NCBI RefSeq assembly: GCF_042648365.1
Contig: NZ_JBHRXI010000051.1
Span: 1 to 39,426, forward strand
Direction of reading: 5' to 3'
Source: Lutimaribacter_A marinistellae
GTDB lineage: Bacteria > Pseudomonadota > Alphaproteobacteria > Rhodobacterales > Rhodobacteraceae
DNA length: 39,426 nucleotides
Shown: piece by piece, positions 25,781 through 34,431 of the stretch
How the letters are laid out: each line of letters starts with the position of its first letter
How positions within the stretch are numbered: the stretch's first letter is position 1
Notes under the pieces: generated by a model
Database searches by the model: none
What the model saw: the letters and a program-made list of their open reading frames with translations, nothing else
Told to the model about the DNA's origin: nothing
Position numbers and translations under genes: made by a program

Positions 25781-27601
25781 TCAGCCCGGTTCAGGCACGC
25801 GTAGCGTGGTTTCGATCCGCTGGAGATACTCGCGATAATCCGGAGTACCCTCGGCAGCATAATGGAAGTTTTTGAAATCGCTGGTCAGGCGCGTAAAGAA
25901 TTCGCGCGCCTTTGCCTTGGTTTCAAAGGTGAAATCTGTATCGATTACGTCGCAAACGATTTTGAATGTTTTCTTCTGCCGCTCGAGAGGGACGGTCGCA
26001 TCGACCTTGTCGAACGCGTCTTGCTGCAAATACACCATGTCGAGAAACAGGGCTTTTTGCTGGGTCACGAAATCCTCCATCGTGACGCCGTCTTCGCCGG
26101 TCACCTGCATCATCTGAGCGACCTGCTCGCCCTTCTCGAGCAGATCCTGGCAGTGTTTGACGCGGTCGGTCCATCCGTGTTCGACATTTTCTTCGAACCA
26201 CGGGCTGAGCTGATCGAGGTAGCGCGACCAGCTCAACAGCGGATCGACCGCAGGATAGAACCTTTTGTATGCTCGCTCCGAACTTAGGCCGAGGAAGCAT
26301 TTCACAGTGGACAAGGTGGCCTGTGTGACGGGCTCGTCGAAATTTCCACCGGCAGGTGAGACGGTTCCGATCATCGTAAGGCTGCCCTTGTCACCGTCAT
26401 TCGTCTGGATCACGCCCGCGCGCTCGTAAATACCCTTGATGGAGCTCTCGAGATAGGCTGGGAAGCCTTCTTCTCCGGGTATTTCCTCCAACCGACCGGA
26501 GGTTTCGCGCATTGCCTGCGCCCAGCGCGAGGTGGAGTCGGCGATCAGAAGAACATCATATCCCATCTGCCGGTAATACTCGCCCAAGGTGATCCCCGTG
26601 AAGATCGAGGCTTCGCGCGCGGCAACGGGCATCGACGAGGTGTTGCAGATGATGATCGTGCGATCCATGAGGCTTCCGCCCGTCATGGGATCGGTCATCT
26701 TGGGGAACTCGCTGATGGTTTCCACGACCTCCCCTGCCCGTTCGCCACAGGCCACGACGATCACGATATCCACCTTGGCATTTCGCGCGATCAGGTTTTG
26801 CAAAACGGTCTTTCCCGCACCGAAGGGACCGGGAATGCACGCAGTTCCGCCGCGAGCGACCGGAAAAAAAGTGTCGATCAGGCGCTGCGAAGTCAGAACC
26901 GGTTCATCCGGATATGTTCGTCGGGACAGTGCGCGCTTCAAAAGATCGGCAGGCAAGGCGCGGCGTACAGGCCAGCGTTGGCTGAGCGTAACCTCGCGTT
27001 CATTGCCGTCCTGGTCGGCCAGACGCGCCACCGCATCATGAACGCGCGCGGCGCCTTTTTGCACCCAGGTCACTTTCCACGCACCGCGCCAATTGAAGGG
27101 AACCATGATCTTGTGAGAAAAATGCCCCTCTGGAACGGTACCCAGCGCATCGCCCGCCTGCACGGTGTCGCCACGCGTAACACTCGGATCGAACGACCAT
27201 TTCACGTCTGCGTCCAAGGCACGGACATCCGCCCCGCGCGGCAGAAACGTGCCGTACTCTTCGGCAAGATTCTTAAGCGGAGCCTGAAGCCCGTCATAGA
27301 CAGAGCCCAAAAGGCCCGGCCCAAGCTCTACCGACAAAAGCGTGCCGCTTTGCTCGACCGGATCGCCAACGGCCACGCCTGCGGTGCTCTCATAGACCTG
27401 CGCATCTGCCGTCTTGCCCTTGACGCGCAGAACCTCGGCCTTCAGACGTTCCTGTCGACCGTTCGGTCCCGGTCGGCTGGGCAGGATATAGACCACCTCG
27501 TTCATCACCAGGGTGCCCGGTGTTCCGTCTTCTCCGTCGACAGCCTCGATCTCGACAAGGTCTTCCTGAACGGCGGTGATGCGTGCTGTCAGTTCCGTCA
27601 T
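25781..27601 (-). CDS. atpA: V-type ATPase catalytic subunit A
   Basis: This 606-residue subunit carries the ATP hydrolysis sites of the V1 head. An N-terminal beta-barrel is followed by the A-specific non-homologous region (about 110-200). The nucleotide-binding domain has P-loop GPFGAGKT at 258-265, then CGERAGEVVE with the catalytic Glu, and LLIADSTSRWAQAMRE. A helical C-terminal domain closes the protein. Length matches the family (about 580-610). The ATG at 27601 follows the DUF2764 stop by three bases with GGAG nine bases upstream. It is the last gene of the operon here, whereas in most reduced bacterial V-ATPase operons A comes directly before B. Confidence 0.96.
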   Translation of the reverse strand: MTELTARITAVQEDLVEIEAVDGEDGTPGTLVMNEVVYILPSRPGPNGRQERLKAEVLRVKGKTADAQVYESTAGVAVGDPVEQSGTLLSVELGPGLLGSVYDGLQAPLKNLAEEYGTFLPRGADVRALDADVKWSFDPSVTRGDTVQAGDALGTVPEGHFSHKIMVPFNWRGAWKVTWVQKGAARVHDAVARLADQDGNEREVTLSQRWPVRRALPADLLKRALSRRTYPDEPVLTSQRLIDTFFPVARGGTACIPGPFGAGKTVLQNLIARNAKVDIVIVVACGERAGEVVETISEFPKMTDPMTGGSLMDRTIIICNTSSMPVAAREASIFTGITLGEYYRQMGYDVLLIADSTSRWAQAMRETSGRLEEIPGEEGFPAYLESSIKGIYERAGVIQTNDGDKGSLTMIGTVSPAGGNFDEPVTQATLSTVKCFLGLSSERAYKRFYPAVDPLLSWSRYLDQLSPWFEENVEHGWTDRVKHCQDLLEKGEQVAQMMQVTGEDGVTMEDFVTQQKALFLDMVYLQQDAFDKVDATVPLERQKKTFKIVCDVIDTDFTFETKAKAREFFTRLTSDFKNFHYAAEGTPDYREYLQRIETTLRVPEPG

Positions 27602-27604
27602 GGG

Positions 27605-28288
27605 TCAGATCTCCGACAATTTCGCGGCGCTGTCTTGCAGCGCCGCCTCTGCCATCTTGTTGAAACGACGCGCTGCAGCCTCGGCATTCGCCTTGGCCCA
27701 CCGGTCGAAAATGTTCCAGATGAGAACGTAGATCGCGACCGCTTCGAAATCGAAATGATGGGCCGCCCCGATGCGTTTCATCTGTCTGTGCGTTTCTCCG
27801 AGTACCAGCCGCTCAAGGCCCAGCGCATCGCGTTTCTCCAGCAGGATGCCTGCTTCGCGGAGCCATGGAAAGTTGCGTTCAAGCCCAAACGCGGGCTCGC
27901 CCCAGCGCGCGATGATCTGCTGCGTGAAGCGGCAGTATCCCCAACCGTGCTTTGGTGGGACCTCTCCCTTGTGGCGCAGTCGAAGTGCAGCCAGCAAGGT
28001 GCGCATTTCAAGCCGCTGTGCAACAAGATCACGCAGCGAGGGTTGCGGAATTCGGGCCATTACCGCCCGCATCCGTTGTGTGGCCGCGTCGTCCGTGACG
28101 TCGAGGTCATAATTCGTCCAATCCAGCACATCTTCCAGCAGTCGCAGAACCTCGGCATCCGCTTCGGTCAGAACCTTCAACCGCGCGTCAAGCCGCAACC
28201 GCGACAGGGGCGGCTTCTTTGCGACGAACAAGCGCTCGCTGCTGGGCAGGCTCGAGACGAGCGCGACATATGGATCCAGATCCTCCAC
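27605..28288 (-). CDS. DUF2764 family protein of reduced V-ATPase operons
   Basis: This 227-residue soluble, largely helical protein starts MEDLDPYVALVSSLP and ends in a charged helix. DUF2764 proteins are found between atpE and atpA in V-ATPase operons of Chlamydiae and Bacteroidetes, the same place as here. Such operons lack a standard C subunit, so a role as central-stalk connector in place of subunit C is plausible but not shown. Start GTG 28288 has GGAG seven bases upstream inside the atpE end, and the genes are separated by only three bases. The conserved-looking GWGYCRFTQQIIARWGEP and FDFEAVAIYVLIWNI stretches would be the places to test for contacts. Confidence 0.8.
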   Translation of the reverse strand: MEDLDPYVALVSSLPSSERLFVAKKPPLSRLRLDARLKVLTEADAEVLRLLEDVLDWTNYDLDVTDDAATQRMRAVMARIPQPSLRDLVAQRLEMRTLLAALRLRHKGEVPPKHGWGYCRFTQQIIARWGEPAFGLERNFPWLREAGILLEKRDALGLERLVLGETHRQMKRIGAAHHFDFEAVAIYVLIWNIFDRWAKANAEAAARRFNKMAEAALQDSAAKLSEI

Positions 28289-28291
28289 CCG

Positions 28292-28972
28292 TCAGCTCCG
28301 GATCACCCCTTCGAGCACGGCCCGGAAACGCGGCTGCATGTGCTCAAGCAGAAGATCCGCGATGGCTTCGTCGGTCAGGTCGATCTCGACCTCGCCATCC
28401 TCGACCTTCAACTTGATGCCCGCCTGCCGGTCATCCCCTGCATGCAGCGTAACACCCGAGCGGAGCATCTCGCCCGTCAGGCCCAGTACGTACTGGGTCA
28501 GTTTGCCCGACTGGATATCCCCTGCCCGCTCGCGGATCTGATCGGGGCCAATGACCGATGGCGGAAGGACAACAGCGACGGTCTTGCTCGCCTTGGTTTG
28601 CTCGCTGACCGTTCCTGCAACTTCGAGGATCATCTTCTTGAGCAGCTTCTCATCAGCCAAGTGCTGGCTTACGAGGCGCTCGACATCTTCGCGAAGCCGC
28701 CCCTCGAGCCCGGCCTTCATGGAGAGAACAGCGTCGCGCATGGCGGTCTCCAAGGCCTGTTCTCCGGCGGCGCGGTAATTGTCGGCGTCGCGGCGCGCGT
28801 CCGACTTCAACCGCTCCGCCTCTTCGCGCGCCTTTGCTACGATGCGTGCCGCCTCATTCTGCGCGTCGGATTTCAACTTTTCAGCATCCGCGCGGCCAGC
28901 TGCCACGCCGTCATTGCGCAAACGGGCAATCAGTTCGTCGACCCCGCGCGAGGTTGCCCCCTGTTCAGTCAT
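28292..28972 (-). CDS. atpE: V-type ATPase peripheral-stalk subunit E
   Basis: This 226-residue protein has a long charged coiled coil (about 10-105) rich in Ala, Glu, Arg and Lys, followed by a globular domain with LLKKMI, VVLPPSVI and a closing EIDLTDEAIADLLLEHMQPRFRA pattern. It should form the stator linking V1 to subunit I. The ATG at 28972 shares its A with the stop of atpK (TGATG), so translation is coupled. The overlapping GTG one codon earlier is less likely. No separate G/H subunit partner gene is visible, so E may pair with itself or with an unlinked protein. Confidence 0.88.
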   Translation of the reverse strand: MTEQGATSRGVDELIARLRNDGVAAGRADAEKLKSDAQNEAARIVAKAREEAERLKSDARRDADNYRAAGEQALETAMRDAVLSMKAGLEGRLREDVERLVSQHLADEKLLKKMILEVAGTVSEQTKASKTVAVVLPPSVIGPDQIRERAGDIQSGKLTQYVLGLTGEMLRSGVTLHAGDDRQAGIKLKVEDGEVEIDLTDEAIADLLLEHMQPRFRAVLEGVIRS

Positions 28973-29415
28973 CACGAGATCCCCGCGCTAATCACGAGTG
29001 CAAAAACGAAGGCAAAAACACCAAACCCCTCGATGATCGCAGCAGGAGCCAGGGACAAGCCGAATATCTCGGGCTTTTCCCTCGAGGCATTGATCGCGCT
29101 GGCGCATGCCCGCCCCTGCCAGAGACCGCAGTAGAACAAGGCAATGCCGGACATGAAGCCGACGCCGAACAGCGCGCCTGCGTTCTCGGGCGTCACTTCG
29201 CGGTTCAGGGTGAACATGATGACGATACCGTAAATCACCATGGTCGAGGGAAAGGCCGAGATACCGACGAAGCGGCCATAGCCGCCTTCGCTCTCCAGCA
29301 TCGCGCCGATGCTGGCCTGACCGGCAATGGCGCAACCTACGGCGCTGGCTGCAGCGCCCAAGGCCATCGGCGAGTAGATTCCCAACCAGCCGAGGGTCAA
29401 TACCAGTTCGTTCAT
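28972..29415 (-). CDS. atpK: V-type ATPase rotor-ring subunit K (proteolipid)
   Basis: This 147-residue protein has four membrane helices in two hairpins, a duplicated c-subunit. The ion-binding glutamate is Glu129 in AAIIEGFGVF of helix 4; the first hairpin has no acidic residue at the matching place. Compared from memory with Enterococcus hirae NtpK, Thr64, Gln110 and Glu139 are kept (Thr58, Gln100, Glu129) but the sodium ligand Gln65 is Met59. The ATG at 29415 overlaps the atpI stop by four bases (ATGA) and has GGAGG seven bases upstream, the best Shine-Dalgarno of the operon, which suits the high copy number of the ring. Confidence 0.93.
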   Translation of the reverse strand: MNELVLTLGWLGIYSPMALGAAASAVGCAIAGQASIGAMLESEGGYGRFVGISAFPSTMVIYGIVIMFTLNREVTPENAGALFGVGFMSGIALFYCGLWQGRACASAINASREKPEIFGLSLAPAAIIEGFGVFAFVFALVISAGIS

Positions 29416-31205
29416 TCCTGAACCTCCTTTCGCGCGAACGGACGAAAGGCGGTGCCTTCCTCCGTAAGCCCCCATTTGAAAAACTCGATGTAATTGAGCC
29501 GTAGCCCGTGCACGACGCCGCTCATGATGGCGAGCGCAAAATTCAGCGTGTGGCCGATCAGGAAAATCAGCAGCGCAAGCAGCAATCCCATGCCTGGCAC
29601 CGCCTCGCGGACCTGCGACGCCAGATCGTTGAACGTAAGCGCAAGGGAGGCCGAAGCGAGGCCGAGCGCAAAGAGGCGCATGTAGCTGAGCACATCGCCA
29701 AACGCTCCCATCGATCCGGCCAAGCCCTGCAGCCCCCCAATGACCCGCCAGAACAGGTCAATGGGTTTGTCGACTTTGCGGTCGCTTGAAAAGACAAGGA
29801 TTCCCAGGAAGCCTCCGGCGAGCAATGCGATGCCCAGCGTAGACCAGTCATTCCCGCCGGCGAGCCAGTAAACCAATCCACCGAACAGCACCGCGCACCA
29901 CCCCAATGAGGCCCAAGCGGCGTTCGTTCCCCAGCGATTGAGAGCGGCAACCGTGTTGGCGAGGACGAGGTGCAAGACGCCGATGGTCACGGACAAGACC
30001 ATCATTGTCGAGAAGTCGTCCACGCTCAGAACCTTGAGACTGGCCAAGAAAGATCCTTCGGGCGGGGCGTAGCCCATGTAACTGCCAATCATGACGCCGT
30101 AAATCACCGTCGCTGCCGCGACGACGCAAAGCAGACGCCGCCAGGATCGGAGGTGACCATTCTCACCCAGCTTTGACCACATCGCGGCTATGATCGCCGC
30201 AATGATCAGCCCATAGGCGGCATCGGCGAGGATCATCGCAAAGAAAAGCGCGAAAGAGACCGAGACGATGATGGAAGGATCCCAGTCACGGTAGTTCGGA
30301 ACCTGGTAGAACATCACCAGGTCGACGCCCGACTCCCGATCTTCCGGCTGTTCAAGCAGTGTCGGCGGGGTTTCATCGCGCTGCGGTTCTTCCACCAACG
30401 CAGCCAGCCCCAGACGATCGGCGGTGGACAAGATTTCCTCTTCCCGGTCACCGGGTACCCACCCCTGAACCGCAAACAGGCTTTCGTCGCGCAGCACCTG
30501 CTGCCGCCCATATTCGAGTTCAGCCCGTGTCTCGGCCTGCGACATCTGTTGCCGCATGAGAGTAACGAAACGGGTAAGACCTTGACGTTCGGCCTGCAAT
30601 TCTTCGATCTCGATCTCGGCCTCTTCCAGTTGCGCCTCCAACTCGCTTACCGGAAGCGCCCCGGTGTGCGTTCGTGGAACAGGCAACAGGTCCGTATCGG
30701 GTTCGTCGCGAGAAATCAGTACAACGTAGTAGTGCAGGTGATCGCGGTGCACGATCTGCCACGGGATCTCCAGAGAGTCGAGCGCATCTCGCTCTTTCAG
30801 CGGCAACTTGTAGAACCACAGATGGTTGCCCGCGAGTTCTTCTTTTGGAGGAAAGATGAGGTCCCCCCAAGGACGAACCTCGGAAATCCGATGCGCAAGG
30901 AAATCACGACGGTCGCGCGTCTCGCGCAGGCGCGCGCGCAGTTCCATAACCTCAGGCACAAAGGCATGAATATCAAACGCGGAGTCGCGCAGAACCTGCC
31001 GCCGCTGATCGGGAATAACGGTCAAGAACCGCAGGGCTGTATAAGCGTCCTTGGCTTCACGCCCTTTCGCGTCTTCAGGCTGCTCCGGCGGCGGCGCAAG
31101 CGGCACAAGATGCATGCAGCCAAGATCCTGCAGCGCTTCCATCGCATCCGCTTCACTCGACGCCGGCCCGACGACTGTCAGCTTCTTGAGGCGCGCGATA
31201 GTCAT
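29412..31205 (-). CDS. atpI: V-type ATPase membrane subunit I (a-subunit)
   Basis: This 597-residue protein has a cytoplasmic N-terminal half with coiled coil (about 75-310, including LEEAEIEIEELQAERQ) and a C-terminal half with seven or eight membrane segments. The functional arginine should be in the SYMRLFALGLAS stretch near residue 500, which is well kept. It provides the ion half-channels and anchors the stator. The start is ATG 31205, overlapping the atpD stop by four bases (ATGA); longer open frame upstream lacks homology. Length is slightly under that of many bacterial homologues (about 600-660). Confidence 0.93.
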   Translation of the reverse strand: MTIARLKKLTVVGPASSEADAMEALQDLGCMHLVPLAPPPEQPEDAKGREAKDAYTALRFLTVIPDQRRQVLRDSAFDIHAFVPEVMELRARLRETRDRRDFLAHRISEVRPWGDLIFPPKEELAGNHLWFYKLPLKERDALDSLEIPWQIVHRDHLHYYVVLISRDEPDTDLLPVPRTHTGALPVSELEAQLEEAEIEIEELQAERQGLTRFVTLMRQQMSQAETRAELEYGRQQVLRDESLFAVQGWVPGDREEEILSTADRLGLAALVEEPQRDETPPTLLEQPEDRESGVDLVMFYQVPNYRDWDPSIIVSVSFALFFAMILADAAYGLIIAAIIAAMWSKLGENGHLRSWRRLLCVVAAATVIYGVMIGSYMGYAPPEGSFLASLKVLSVDDFSTMMVLSVTIGVLHLVLANTVAALNRWGTNAAWASLGWCAVLFGGLVYWLAGGNDWSTLGIALLAGGFLGILVFSSDRKVDKPIDLFWRVIGGLQGLAGSMGAFGDVLSYMRLFALGLASASLALTFNDLASQVREAVPGMGLLLALLIFLIGHTLNFALAIMSGVVHGLRLNYIEFFKWGLTEEGTAFRPFARKEVQE

Positions 31206-31801
31206 TTTGCCGCCGCCCGCTTGCGCTTGGAAAGCTTGGATCGAACGACGGCCTGCATTTCCTCGTCCGACAGATAGATCCGGATTTTCTTGATGTTGGC
31301 TCGGGCGGTCGGGATCAACACCTTGTCGAACAGGTTCACGCGCTGCGTGATCGTCGCGACGGCCTTGTCCAGTATTTCCACCCGTCGCCGCGCCACCTGA
31401 ACTCGCAGACGCGCCTCCAGCATGCGGTGCAACAGTTCCGCCACCACGTCGACCCAATGCGGCTTGGCGAGTGTTGAATAGCCGTAAACCTCTACCAGAA
31501 CACGGTCGAGTTTGGGCAGTTTCACACCCACGACACTTTCCGTAACAAGCTGAGCATCGGTCAACCGAACCAGATCATCCAGGTCGACATCGGTATTCGC
31601 CAACATCGGCACCTGTCGTCCCACACGTTGGGCAAGTTCTGCGACCTCGGCCTCGAGCACGCCTACCTCGGTTTGCGCCTCGGCCCGCGCCGCCATGAGT
31701 TGCTGGCGCTTCAGATCGAGCGACGGCAAGAACCGCTCATACGTCTTGAGCTGGTCGCTTTCGCGCGCCAGAGAAGATTTATTCAGCTGCAACCGCGCCA
31801 T
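31202..31801 (-). CDS. atpD: V-type ATPase central-stalk subunit D
   Basis: This 199-residue protein is two long helices typical of subunit D, the rotor shaft inside the A3B3 head. It has MARLQLNKSSLA at the N-terminus, a central connecting segment, and a basic C-terminus ending SKRKRAAAK. The ATG at 31801 is chosen because AAAGGA lies five bases upstream and D proteins start at this motif; an ATG two codons earlier is a weaker option. It overlaps the end of atpB by 23 bases, so the two are coupled. No adjacent subunit F gene is seen. Confidence 0.92.
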   Translation of the reverse strand: MARLQLNKSSLARESDQLKTYERFLPSLDLKRQQLMAARAEAQTEVGVLEAEVAELAQRVGRQVPMLANTDVDLDDLVRLTDAQLVTESVVGVKLPKLDRVLVEVYGYSTLAKPHWVDVVAELLHRMLEARLRVQVARRRVEILDKAVATITQRVNLFDKVLIPTARANIKKIRIYLSDEEMQAVVRSKLSKRKRAAAK

Positions 31802-33140
31802 CTGCATCCTTTGGGAAATACTTCTCGACCAGAGACTCACGCATCAGCAATTGCTCGCGTGAAAAACACTCGGCCAGCGTTCGCCAACTGAGGTCGAGCG
31901 CGTCCTCAAGCGGCATAGAGACATTCATGTCCATGAAGCGTTCGCGGAACAGATCGCCAAACTTCAGCAATTGTCGGTCGTAATCGGATAGATCGAAGGC
32001 CATTGCCTGTTTCTGCGCGGCATCACGACTTTCCGAATAGAAGCGAACCATCGTGTTCATGATCTGACCGTGATCCTCTCGCGTCACCTTGCCGATCACA
32101 TTCTGCTTGAGGCGCGAAAGGCTTCCGAACGGATCGATCACGCCGGAATGCAGATAGAACTGTCCTTCGGTGATGTAGCCAGTGTTGTCTGGTACGGGAT
32201 GCGTCACGTCGTTGCCGGGCATCGTGGTCACCGTCAGAATGGTGACGGACCCGCCCTTTGCGAAGTCGCAGGCTTTTTCGTAGCGGCGCGCCAACTGGCT
32301 GTAGAGATCCCCCATGTACCCCCGATTAGAGGGCACACGCTCCTGGCTGATACCGACCTCCTTCATGGCGTCCGCATAGGCCGTCATGTCGGTAAGCAGG
32401 ACCAGCACGCGCTTACCCTCTTCGACAGCAAATTTCTCTGCCACGGCAAGCGCGAGATCGGGAACCAGCAACCGTTCGACCAGCGGGTCAGAGGCCTGGT
32501 TCACGAACATCACCGTTCTCGGAAAAACTCCTGCGTCCTCGAATGCCTGCCGAAATGAGTAGTAGTCGTCAAAGACGAGGCCCAGACCGCCGAACACCAC
32601 GATATCAGCGTCAGCCTGAATACCGATCCGCGCGAGAAAAGGATTGTAACTCTCGCCTGACACGGAAAAAATCGGGATCTTCTGACTTTCGACCAAGCAG
32701 TTGAAGACGTCGATCATCGGCACATCGGTACGGATCATGCGTCGGGGGACCGTTCTTTCCGCAGGGTTCACGGACGGCCCGCCGATCGGCACCTCAGGCT
32801 CTGACGAAAGGTCAGGTCCGCCGTCGATTGGCACACCAGAGCCATCCATCACGCGGCCCAGAACATTCTCGGAACATGCTGCACGCATCGCGTGGCCAAG
32901 AAACGAAACCGACGCGCCCGTCGAGACACCTTTCGTACCCGAAAAGACCTGCAATGTGACCTGGTCGCGATCGATGTAGATGACCTGCGCCAAGGATTTC
33001 ACGCCATCGACGCTTTTGACCACGGCCAGGTCCCCGAACCGAACGACGGGAGCGTTATCGTCTGCCTCAGGAACGCGCACTTTGAGCGTGTCGCCGACGA
33101 TTTCCAGAACCCGGGTATAGCTTACCAATCTAGCGGACAT
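31779..33140 (-). CDS. atpB: V-type ATPase regulatory subunit B
   Basis: This 453-residue subunit forms the non-catalytic half of the A3B3 head. It lacks a canonical P-loop, having VSGESYNPFLAR in that place, and has VLLTDMTAYADAMKEV and GSVTILTVTTMPGNDVTHPVPDNTGY-type family stretches. The ATG at 33140 (MSARLVSYTR) matches the usual N-terminus. AAGGAG lies 13 bases upstream, longer than ideal, and an in-frame ATG 27 bases further upstream cannot be ruled out. It is the first gene of the operon. The 258 bases upstream (33141-33398) must hold the promoter, which I could not place with confidence. Confidence 0.95.
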   Translation of the reverse strand: MSARLVSYTRVLEIVGDTLKVRVPEADDNAPVVRFGDLAVVKSVDGVKSLAQVIYIDRDQVTLQVFSGTKGVSTGASVSFLGHAMRAACSENVLGRVMDGSGVPIDGGPDLSSEPEVPIGGPSVNPAERTVPRRMIRTDVPMIDVFNCLVESQKIPIFSVSGESYNPFLARIGIQADADIVVFGGLGLVFDDYYSFRQAFEDAGVFPRTVMFVNQASDPLVERLLVPDLALAVAEKFAVEEGKRVLVLLTDMTAYADAMKEVGISQERVPSNRGYMGDLYSQLARRYEKACDFAKGGSVTILTVTTMPGNDVTHPVPDNTGYITEGQFYLHSGVIDPFGSLSRLKQNVIGKVTREDHGQIMNTMVRFYSESRDAAQKQAMAFDLSDYDRQLLKFGDLFRERFMDMNVSMPLEDALDLSWRTLAECFSREQLLMRESLVEKYFPKDADGAVAAE

Positions 33141-33398
33141 GGGCGGGATCTGTCTCCTTGGCATAAGTCCGTCCGGCACGAACACTTCCGGCGGAATCGA
33201 ATTGCAAAACCGAATCGGACTGTTTTCCGAAATGACCGGGAGACGAGAAAACCCTGTGGAAAATCCCAATCCCTGTCGAACCTTAGGATTAGTCTGCAAC
33301 AGCTTTACGAAATCGCCAACTGTTTTCGCCTTGCGAATTCATGTGAGCGAACGCCGCCCGGCTTTTGTGTGAGCAGGCCCGACCGGAGTTCCCCAACG

Positions 33399-34328
33399 TC
33401 AAACCGGCCCACGAACCACGAGGTCGTGACCTTTCGGACCGTCAAAATAGGCTTCGCAGCAATCGATAAAGACCTGAAGAACCTGCCGCCTCGGTCCGGG
33501 CGGAAAGCCCATCGAAATGGTTACGCCAGATGTCGAGTCCTTGATCGGCAGACAGCGAATCCCGGAACCGGCATAAGATGGTGCGTCGCCCGGGCGCATG
33601 TTCAGAAGCGATAGGCCGATCCCTGCTGCAACGAGCGATCTGACCATCTCGGTCGAATTGCCTGTCGCAACAATTTCGAAGCTGGCGCCGCTCTTCTCCA
33701 GGAGGTCCAAGTAATACCCGCGTGCGGCTGGCCGATCGAGCAGGATCAACGGTTCCCGGGCGATCTGCTCGACCGCGACGCTGTCTTGCTTGGCCAACGG
33801 ATGATCTGCCGGACAAAGGCAGTAGGTCGGCGCGAAGATAAGGGCGCGGGTCTCTATCTGCGGGTCCGGCATCTCCTCCACGAAGAGGATAACGTCGAAC
33901 TGCCCTTCGACCAACCCGCCCCGAATCTCGGTGTTTGTCCCTTCTAGCAGTGAAAAGGACAGATCCGGATGATCGCACTGCAAATGCGCGCAAATAGAAG
34001 GAAGAAAAGCCGGGGCCACAGGTGCGTTGTATCCGATCGACAACCTGCCTGAGAGGCCGGATTGCAAGTCGTTCGCATCCGACAGCAATGAATCGTACCG
34101 CTCCAGCAGGTCGTCGAGGCGACGAAGGATCTCTCGCCCCGCCAAGGTGGGAAACACACCCTTGGCCCGCGCTCTCGTCACCAACGTCACGCCAAACGCT
34201 TCCTCGGCCTGACCAAGAGCCGTGGCAATGGCGGATGGCGCGACGTTCATGGTTTGCGCCGCGCCGGTGATGCTGCCACTCCGCATGGCCGCCTGTGCAT
34301 ACCGCATTGCCTTCAACGATAGCCTCAT
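33399..34328 (-). CDS. LysR-family transcriptional regulator
   Basis: This 309-residue regulator has an N-terminal winged helix-turn-helix (about 1-62, SGSITGAAQTMNVAPSAIA then LGQAEEAFGVTL) and a LysR substrate-binding domain from about 92 (LSIGYNAP) to the end. The start ATG 34328 has GGAGG eight bases upstream. It is divergent from the FAD/GcvT dehydrogenase gene with about 100 bases between starts, the usual layout for a LysR protein controlling its neighbour and itself. The effector is unknown but may be the substrate of that enzyme. The last residues run to within 258 bases of the V-ATPase start, with no terminator seen. Confidence 0.92.
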   Translation of the reverse strand: MRLSLKAMRYAQAAMRSGSITGAAQTMNVAPSAIATALGQAEEAFGVTLVTRARAKGVFPTLAGREILRRLDDLLERYDSLLSDANDLQSGLSGRLSIGYNAPVAPAFLPSICAHLQCDHPDLSFSLLEGTNTEIRGGLVEGQFDVILFVEEMPDPQIETRALIFAPTYCLCPADHPLAKQDSVAVEQIAREPLILLDRPAARGYYLDLLEKSGASFEIVATGNSTEMVRSLVAAGIGLSLLNMRPGDAPSYAGSGIRCLPIKDSTSGVTISMGFPPGPRRQVLQVFIDCCEAYFDGPKGHDLVVRGPV

Positions 34329-34339
34329 GGGCCAAACCT

Positions 34340-34369
34340 CCGACAATCCGCTTTTTATTCTCTTATAAT
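34340..34369 (+). promoter_or_regulatory. Candidate promoter of the FAD/GcvT gene in the divergent LysR region
   Basis: TATAAT at 34364-34369 is a perfect -10 and CCGACA at 34340-34345 a four-of-six -35 with 18 bases between them. A direct repeat ATTCT-N6-ATTCT overlaps the -10. The AT-rich block 34351-34380 stands out in this GC-rich region and probably contains the LysR site, although I see no clean T-N11-A palindrome. Confidence 0.45.
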
Positions 34370-34431
34370 TCTGTTTTTCGAAGGATGCCCGATTTGCGAT
34401 GATGCGTTCAACGCATGATTGGAAGGTGGCC

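Noticed and set aside
26798..29134. Long + strand open frame of over 770 codons antisense to atpA, DUF2764 and atpE
   Set aside because: It crosses three well-supported genes and their gaps, has no recognisable domain, and is a byproduct of GC-rich codon usage on the opposite strand.
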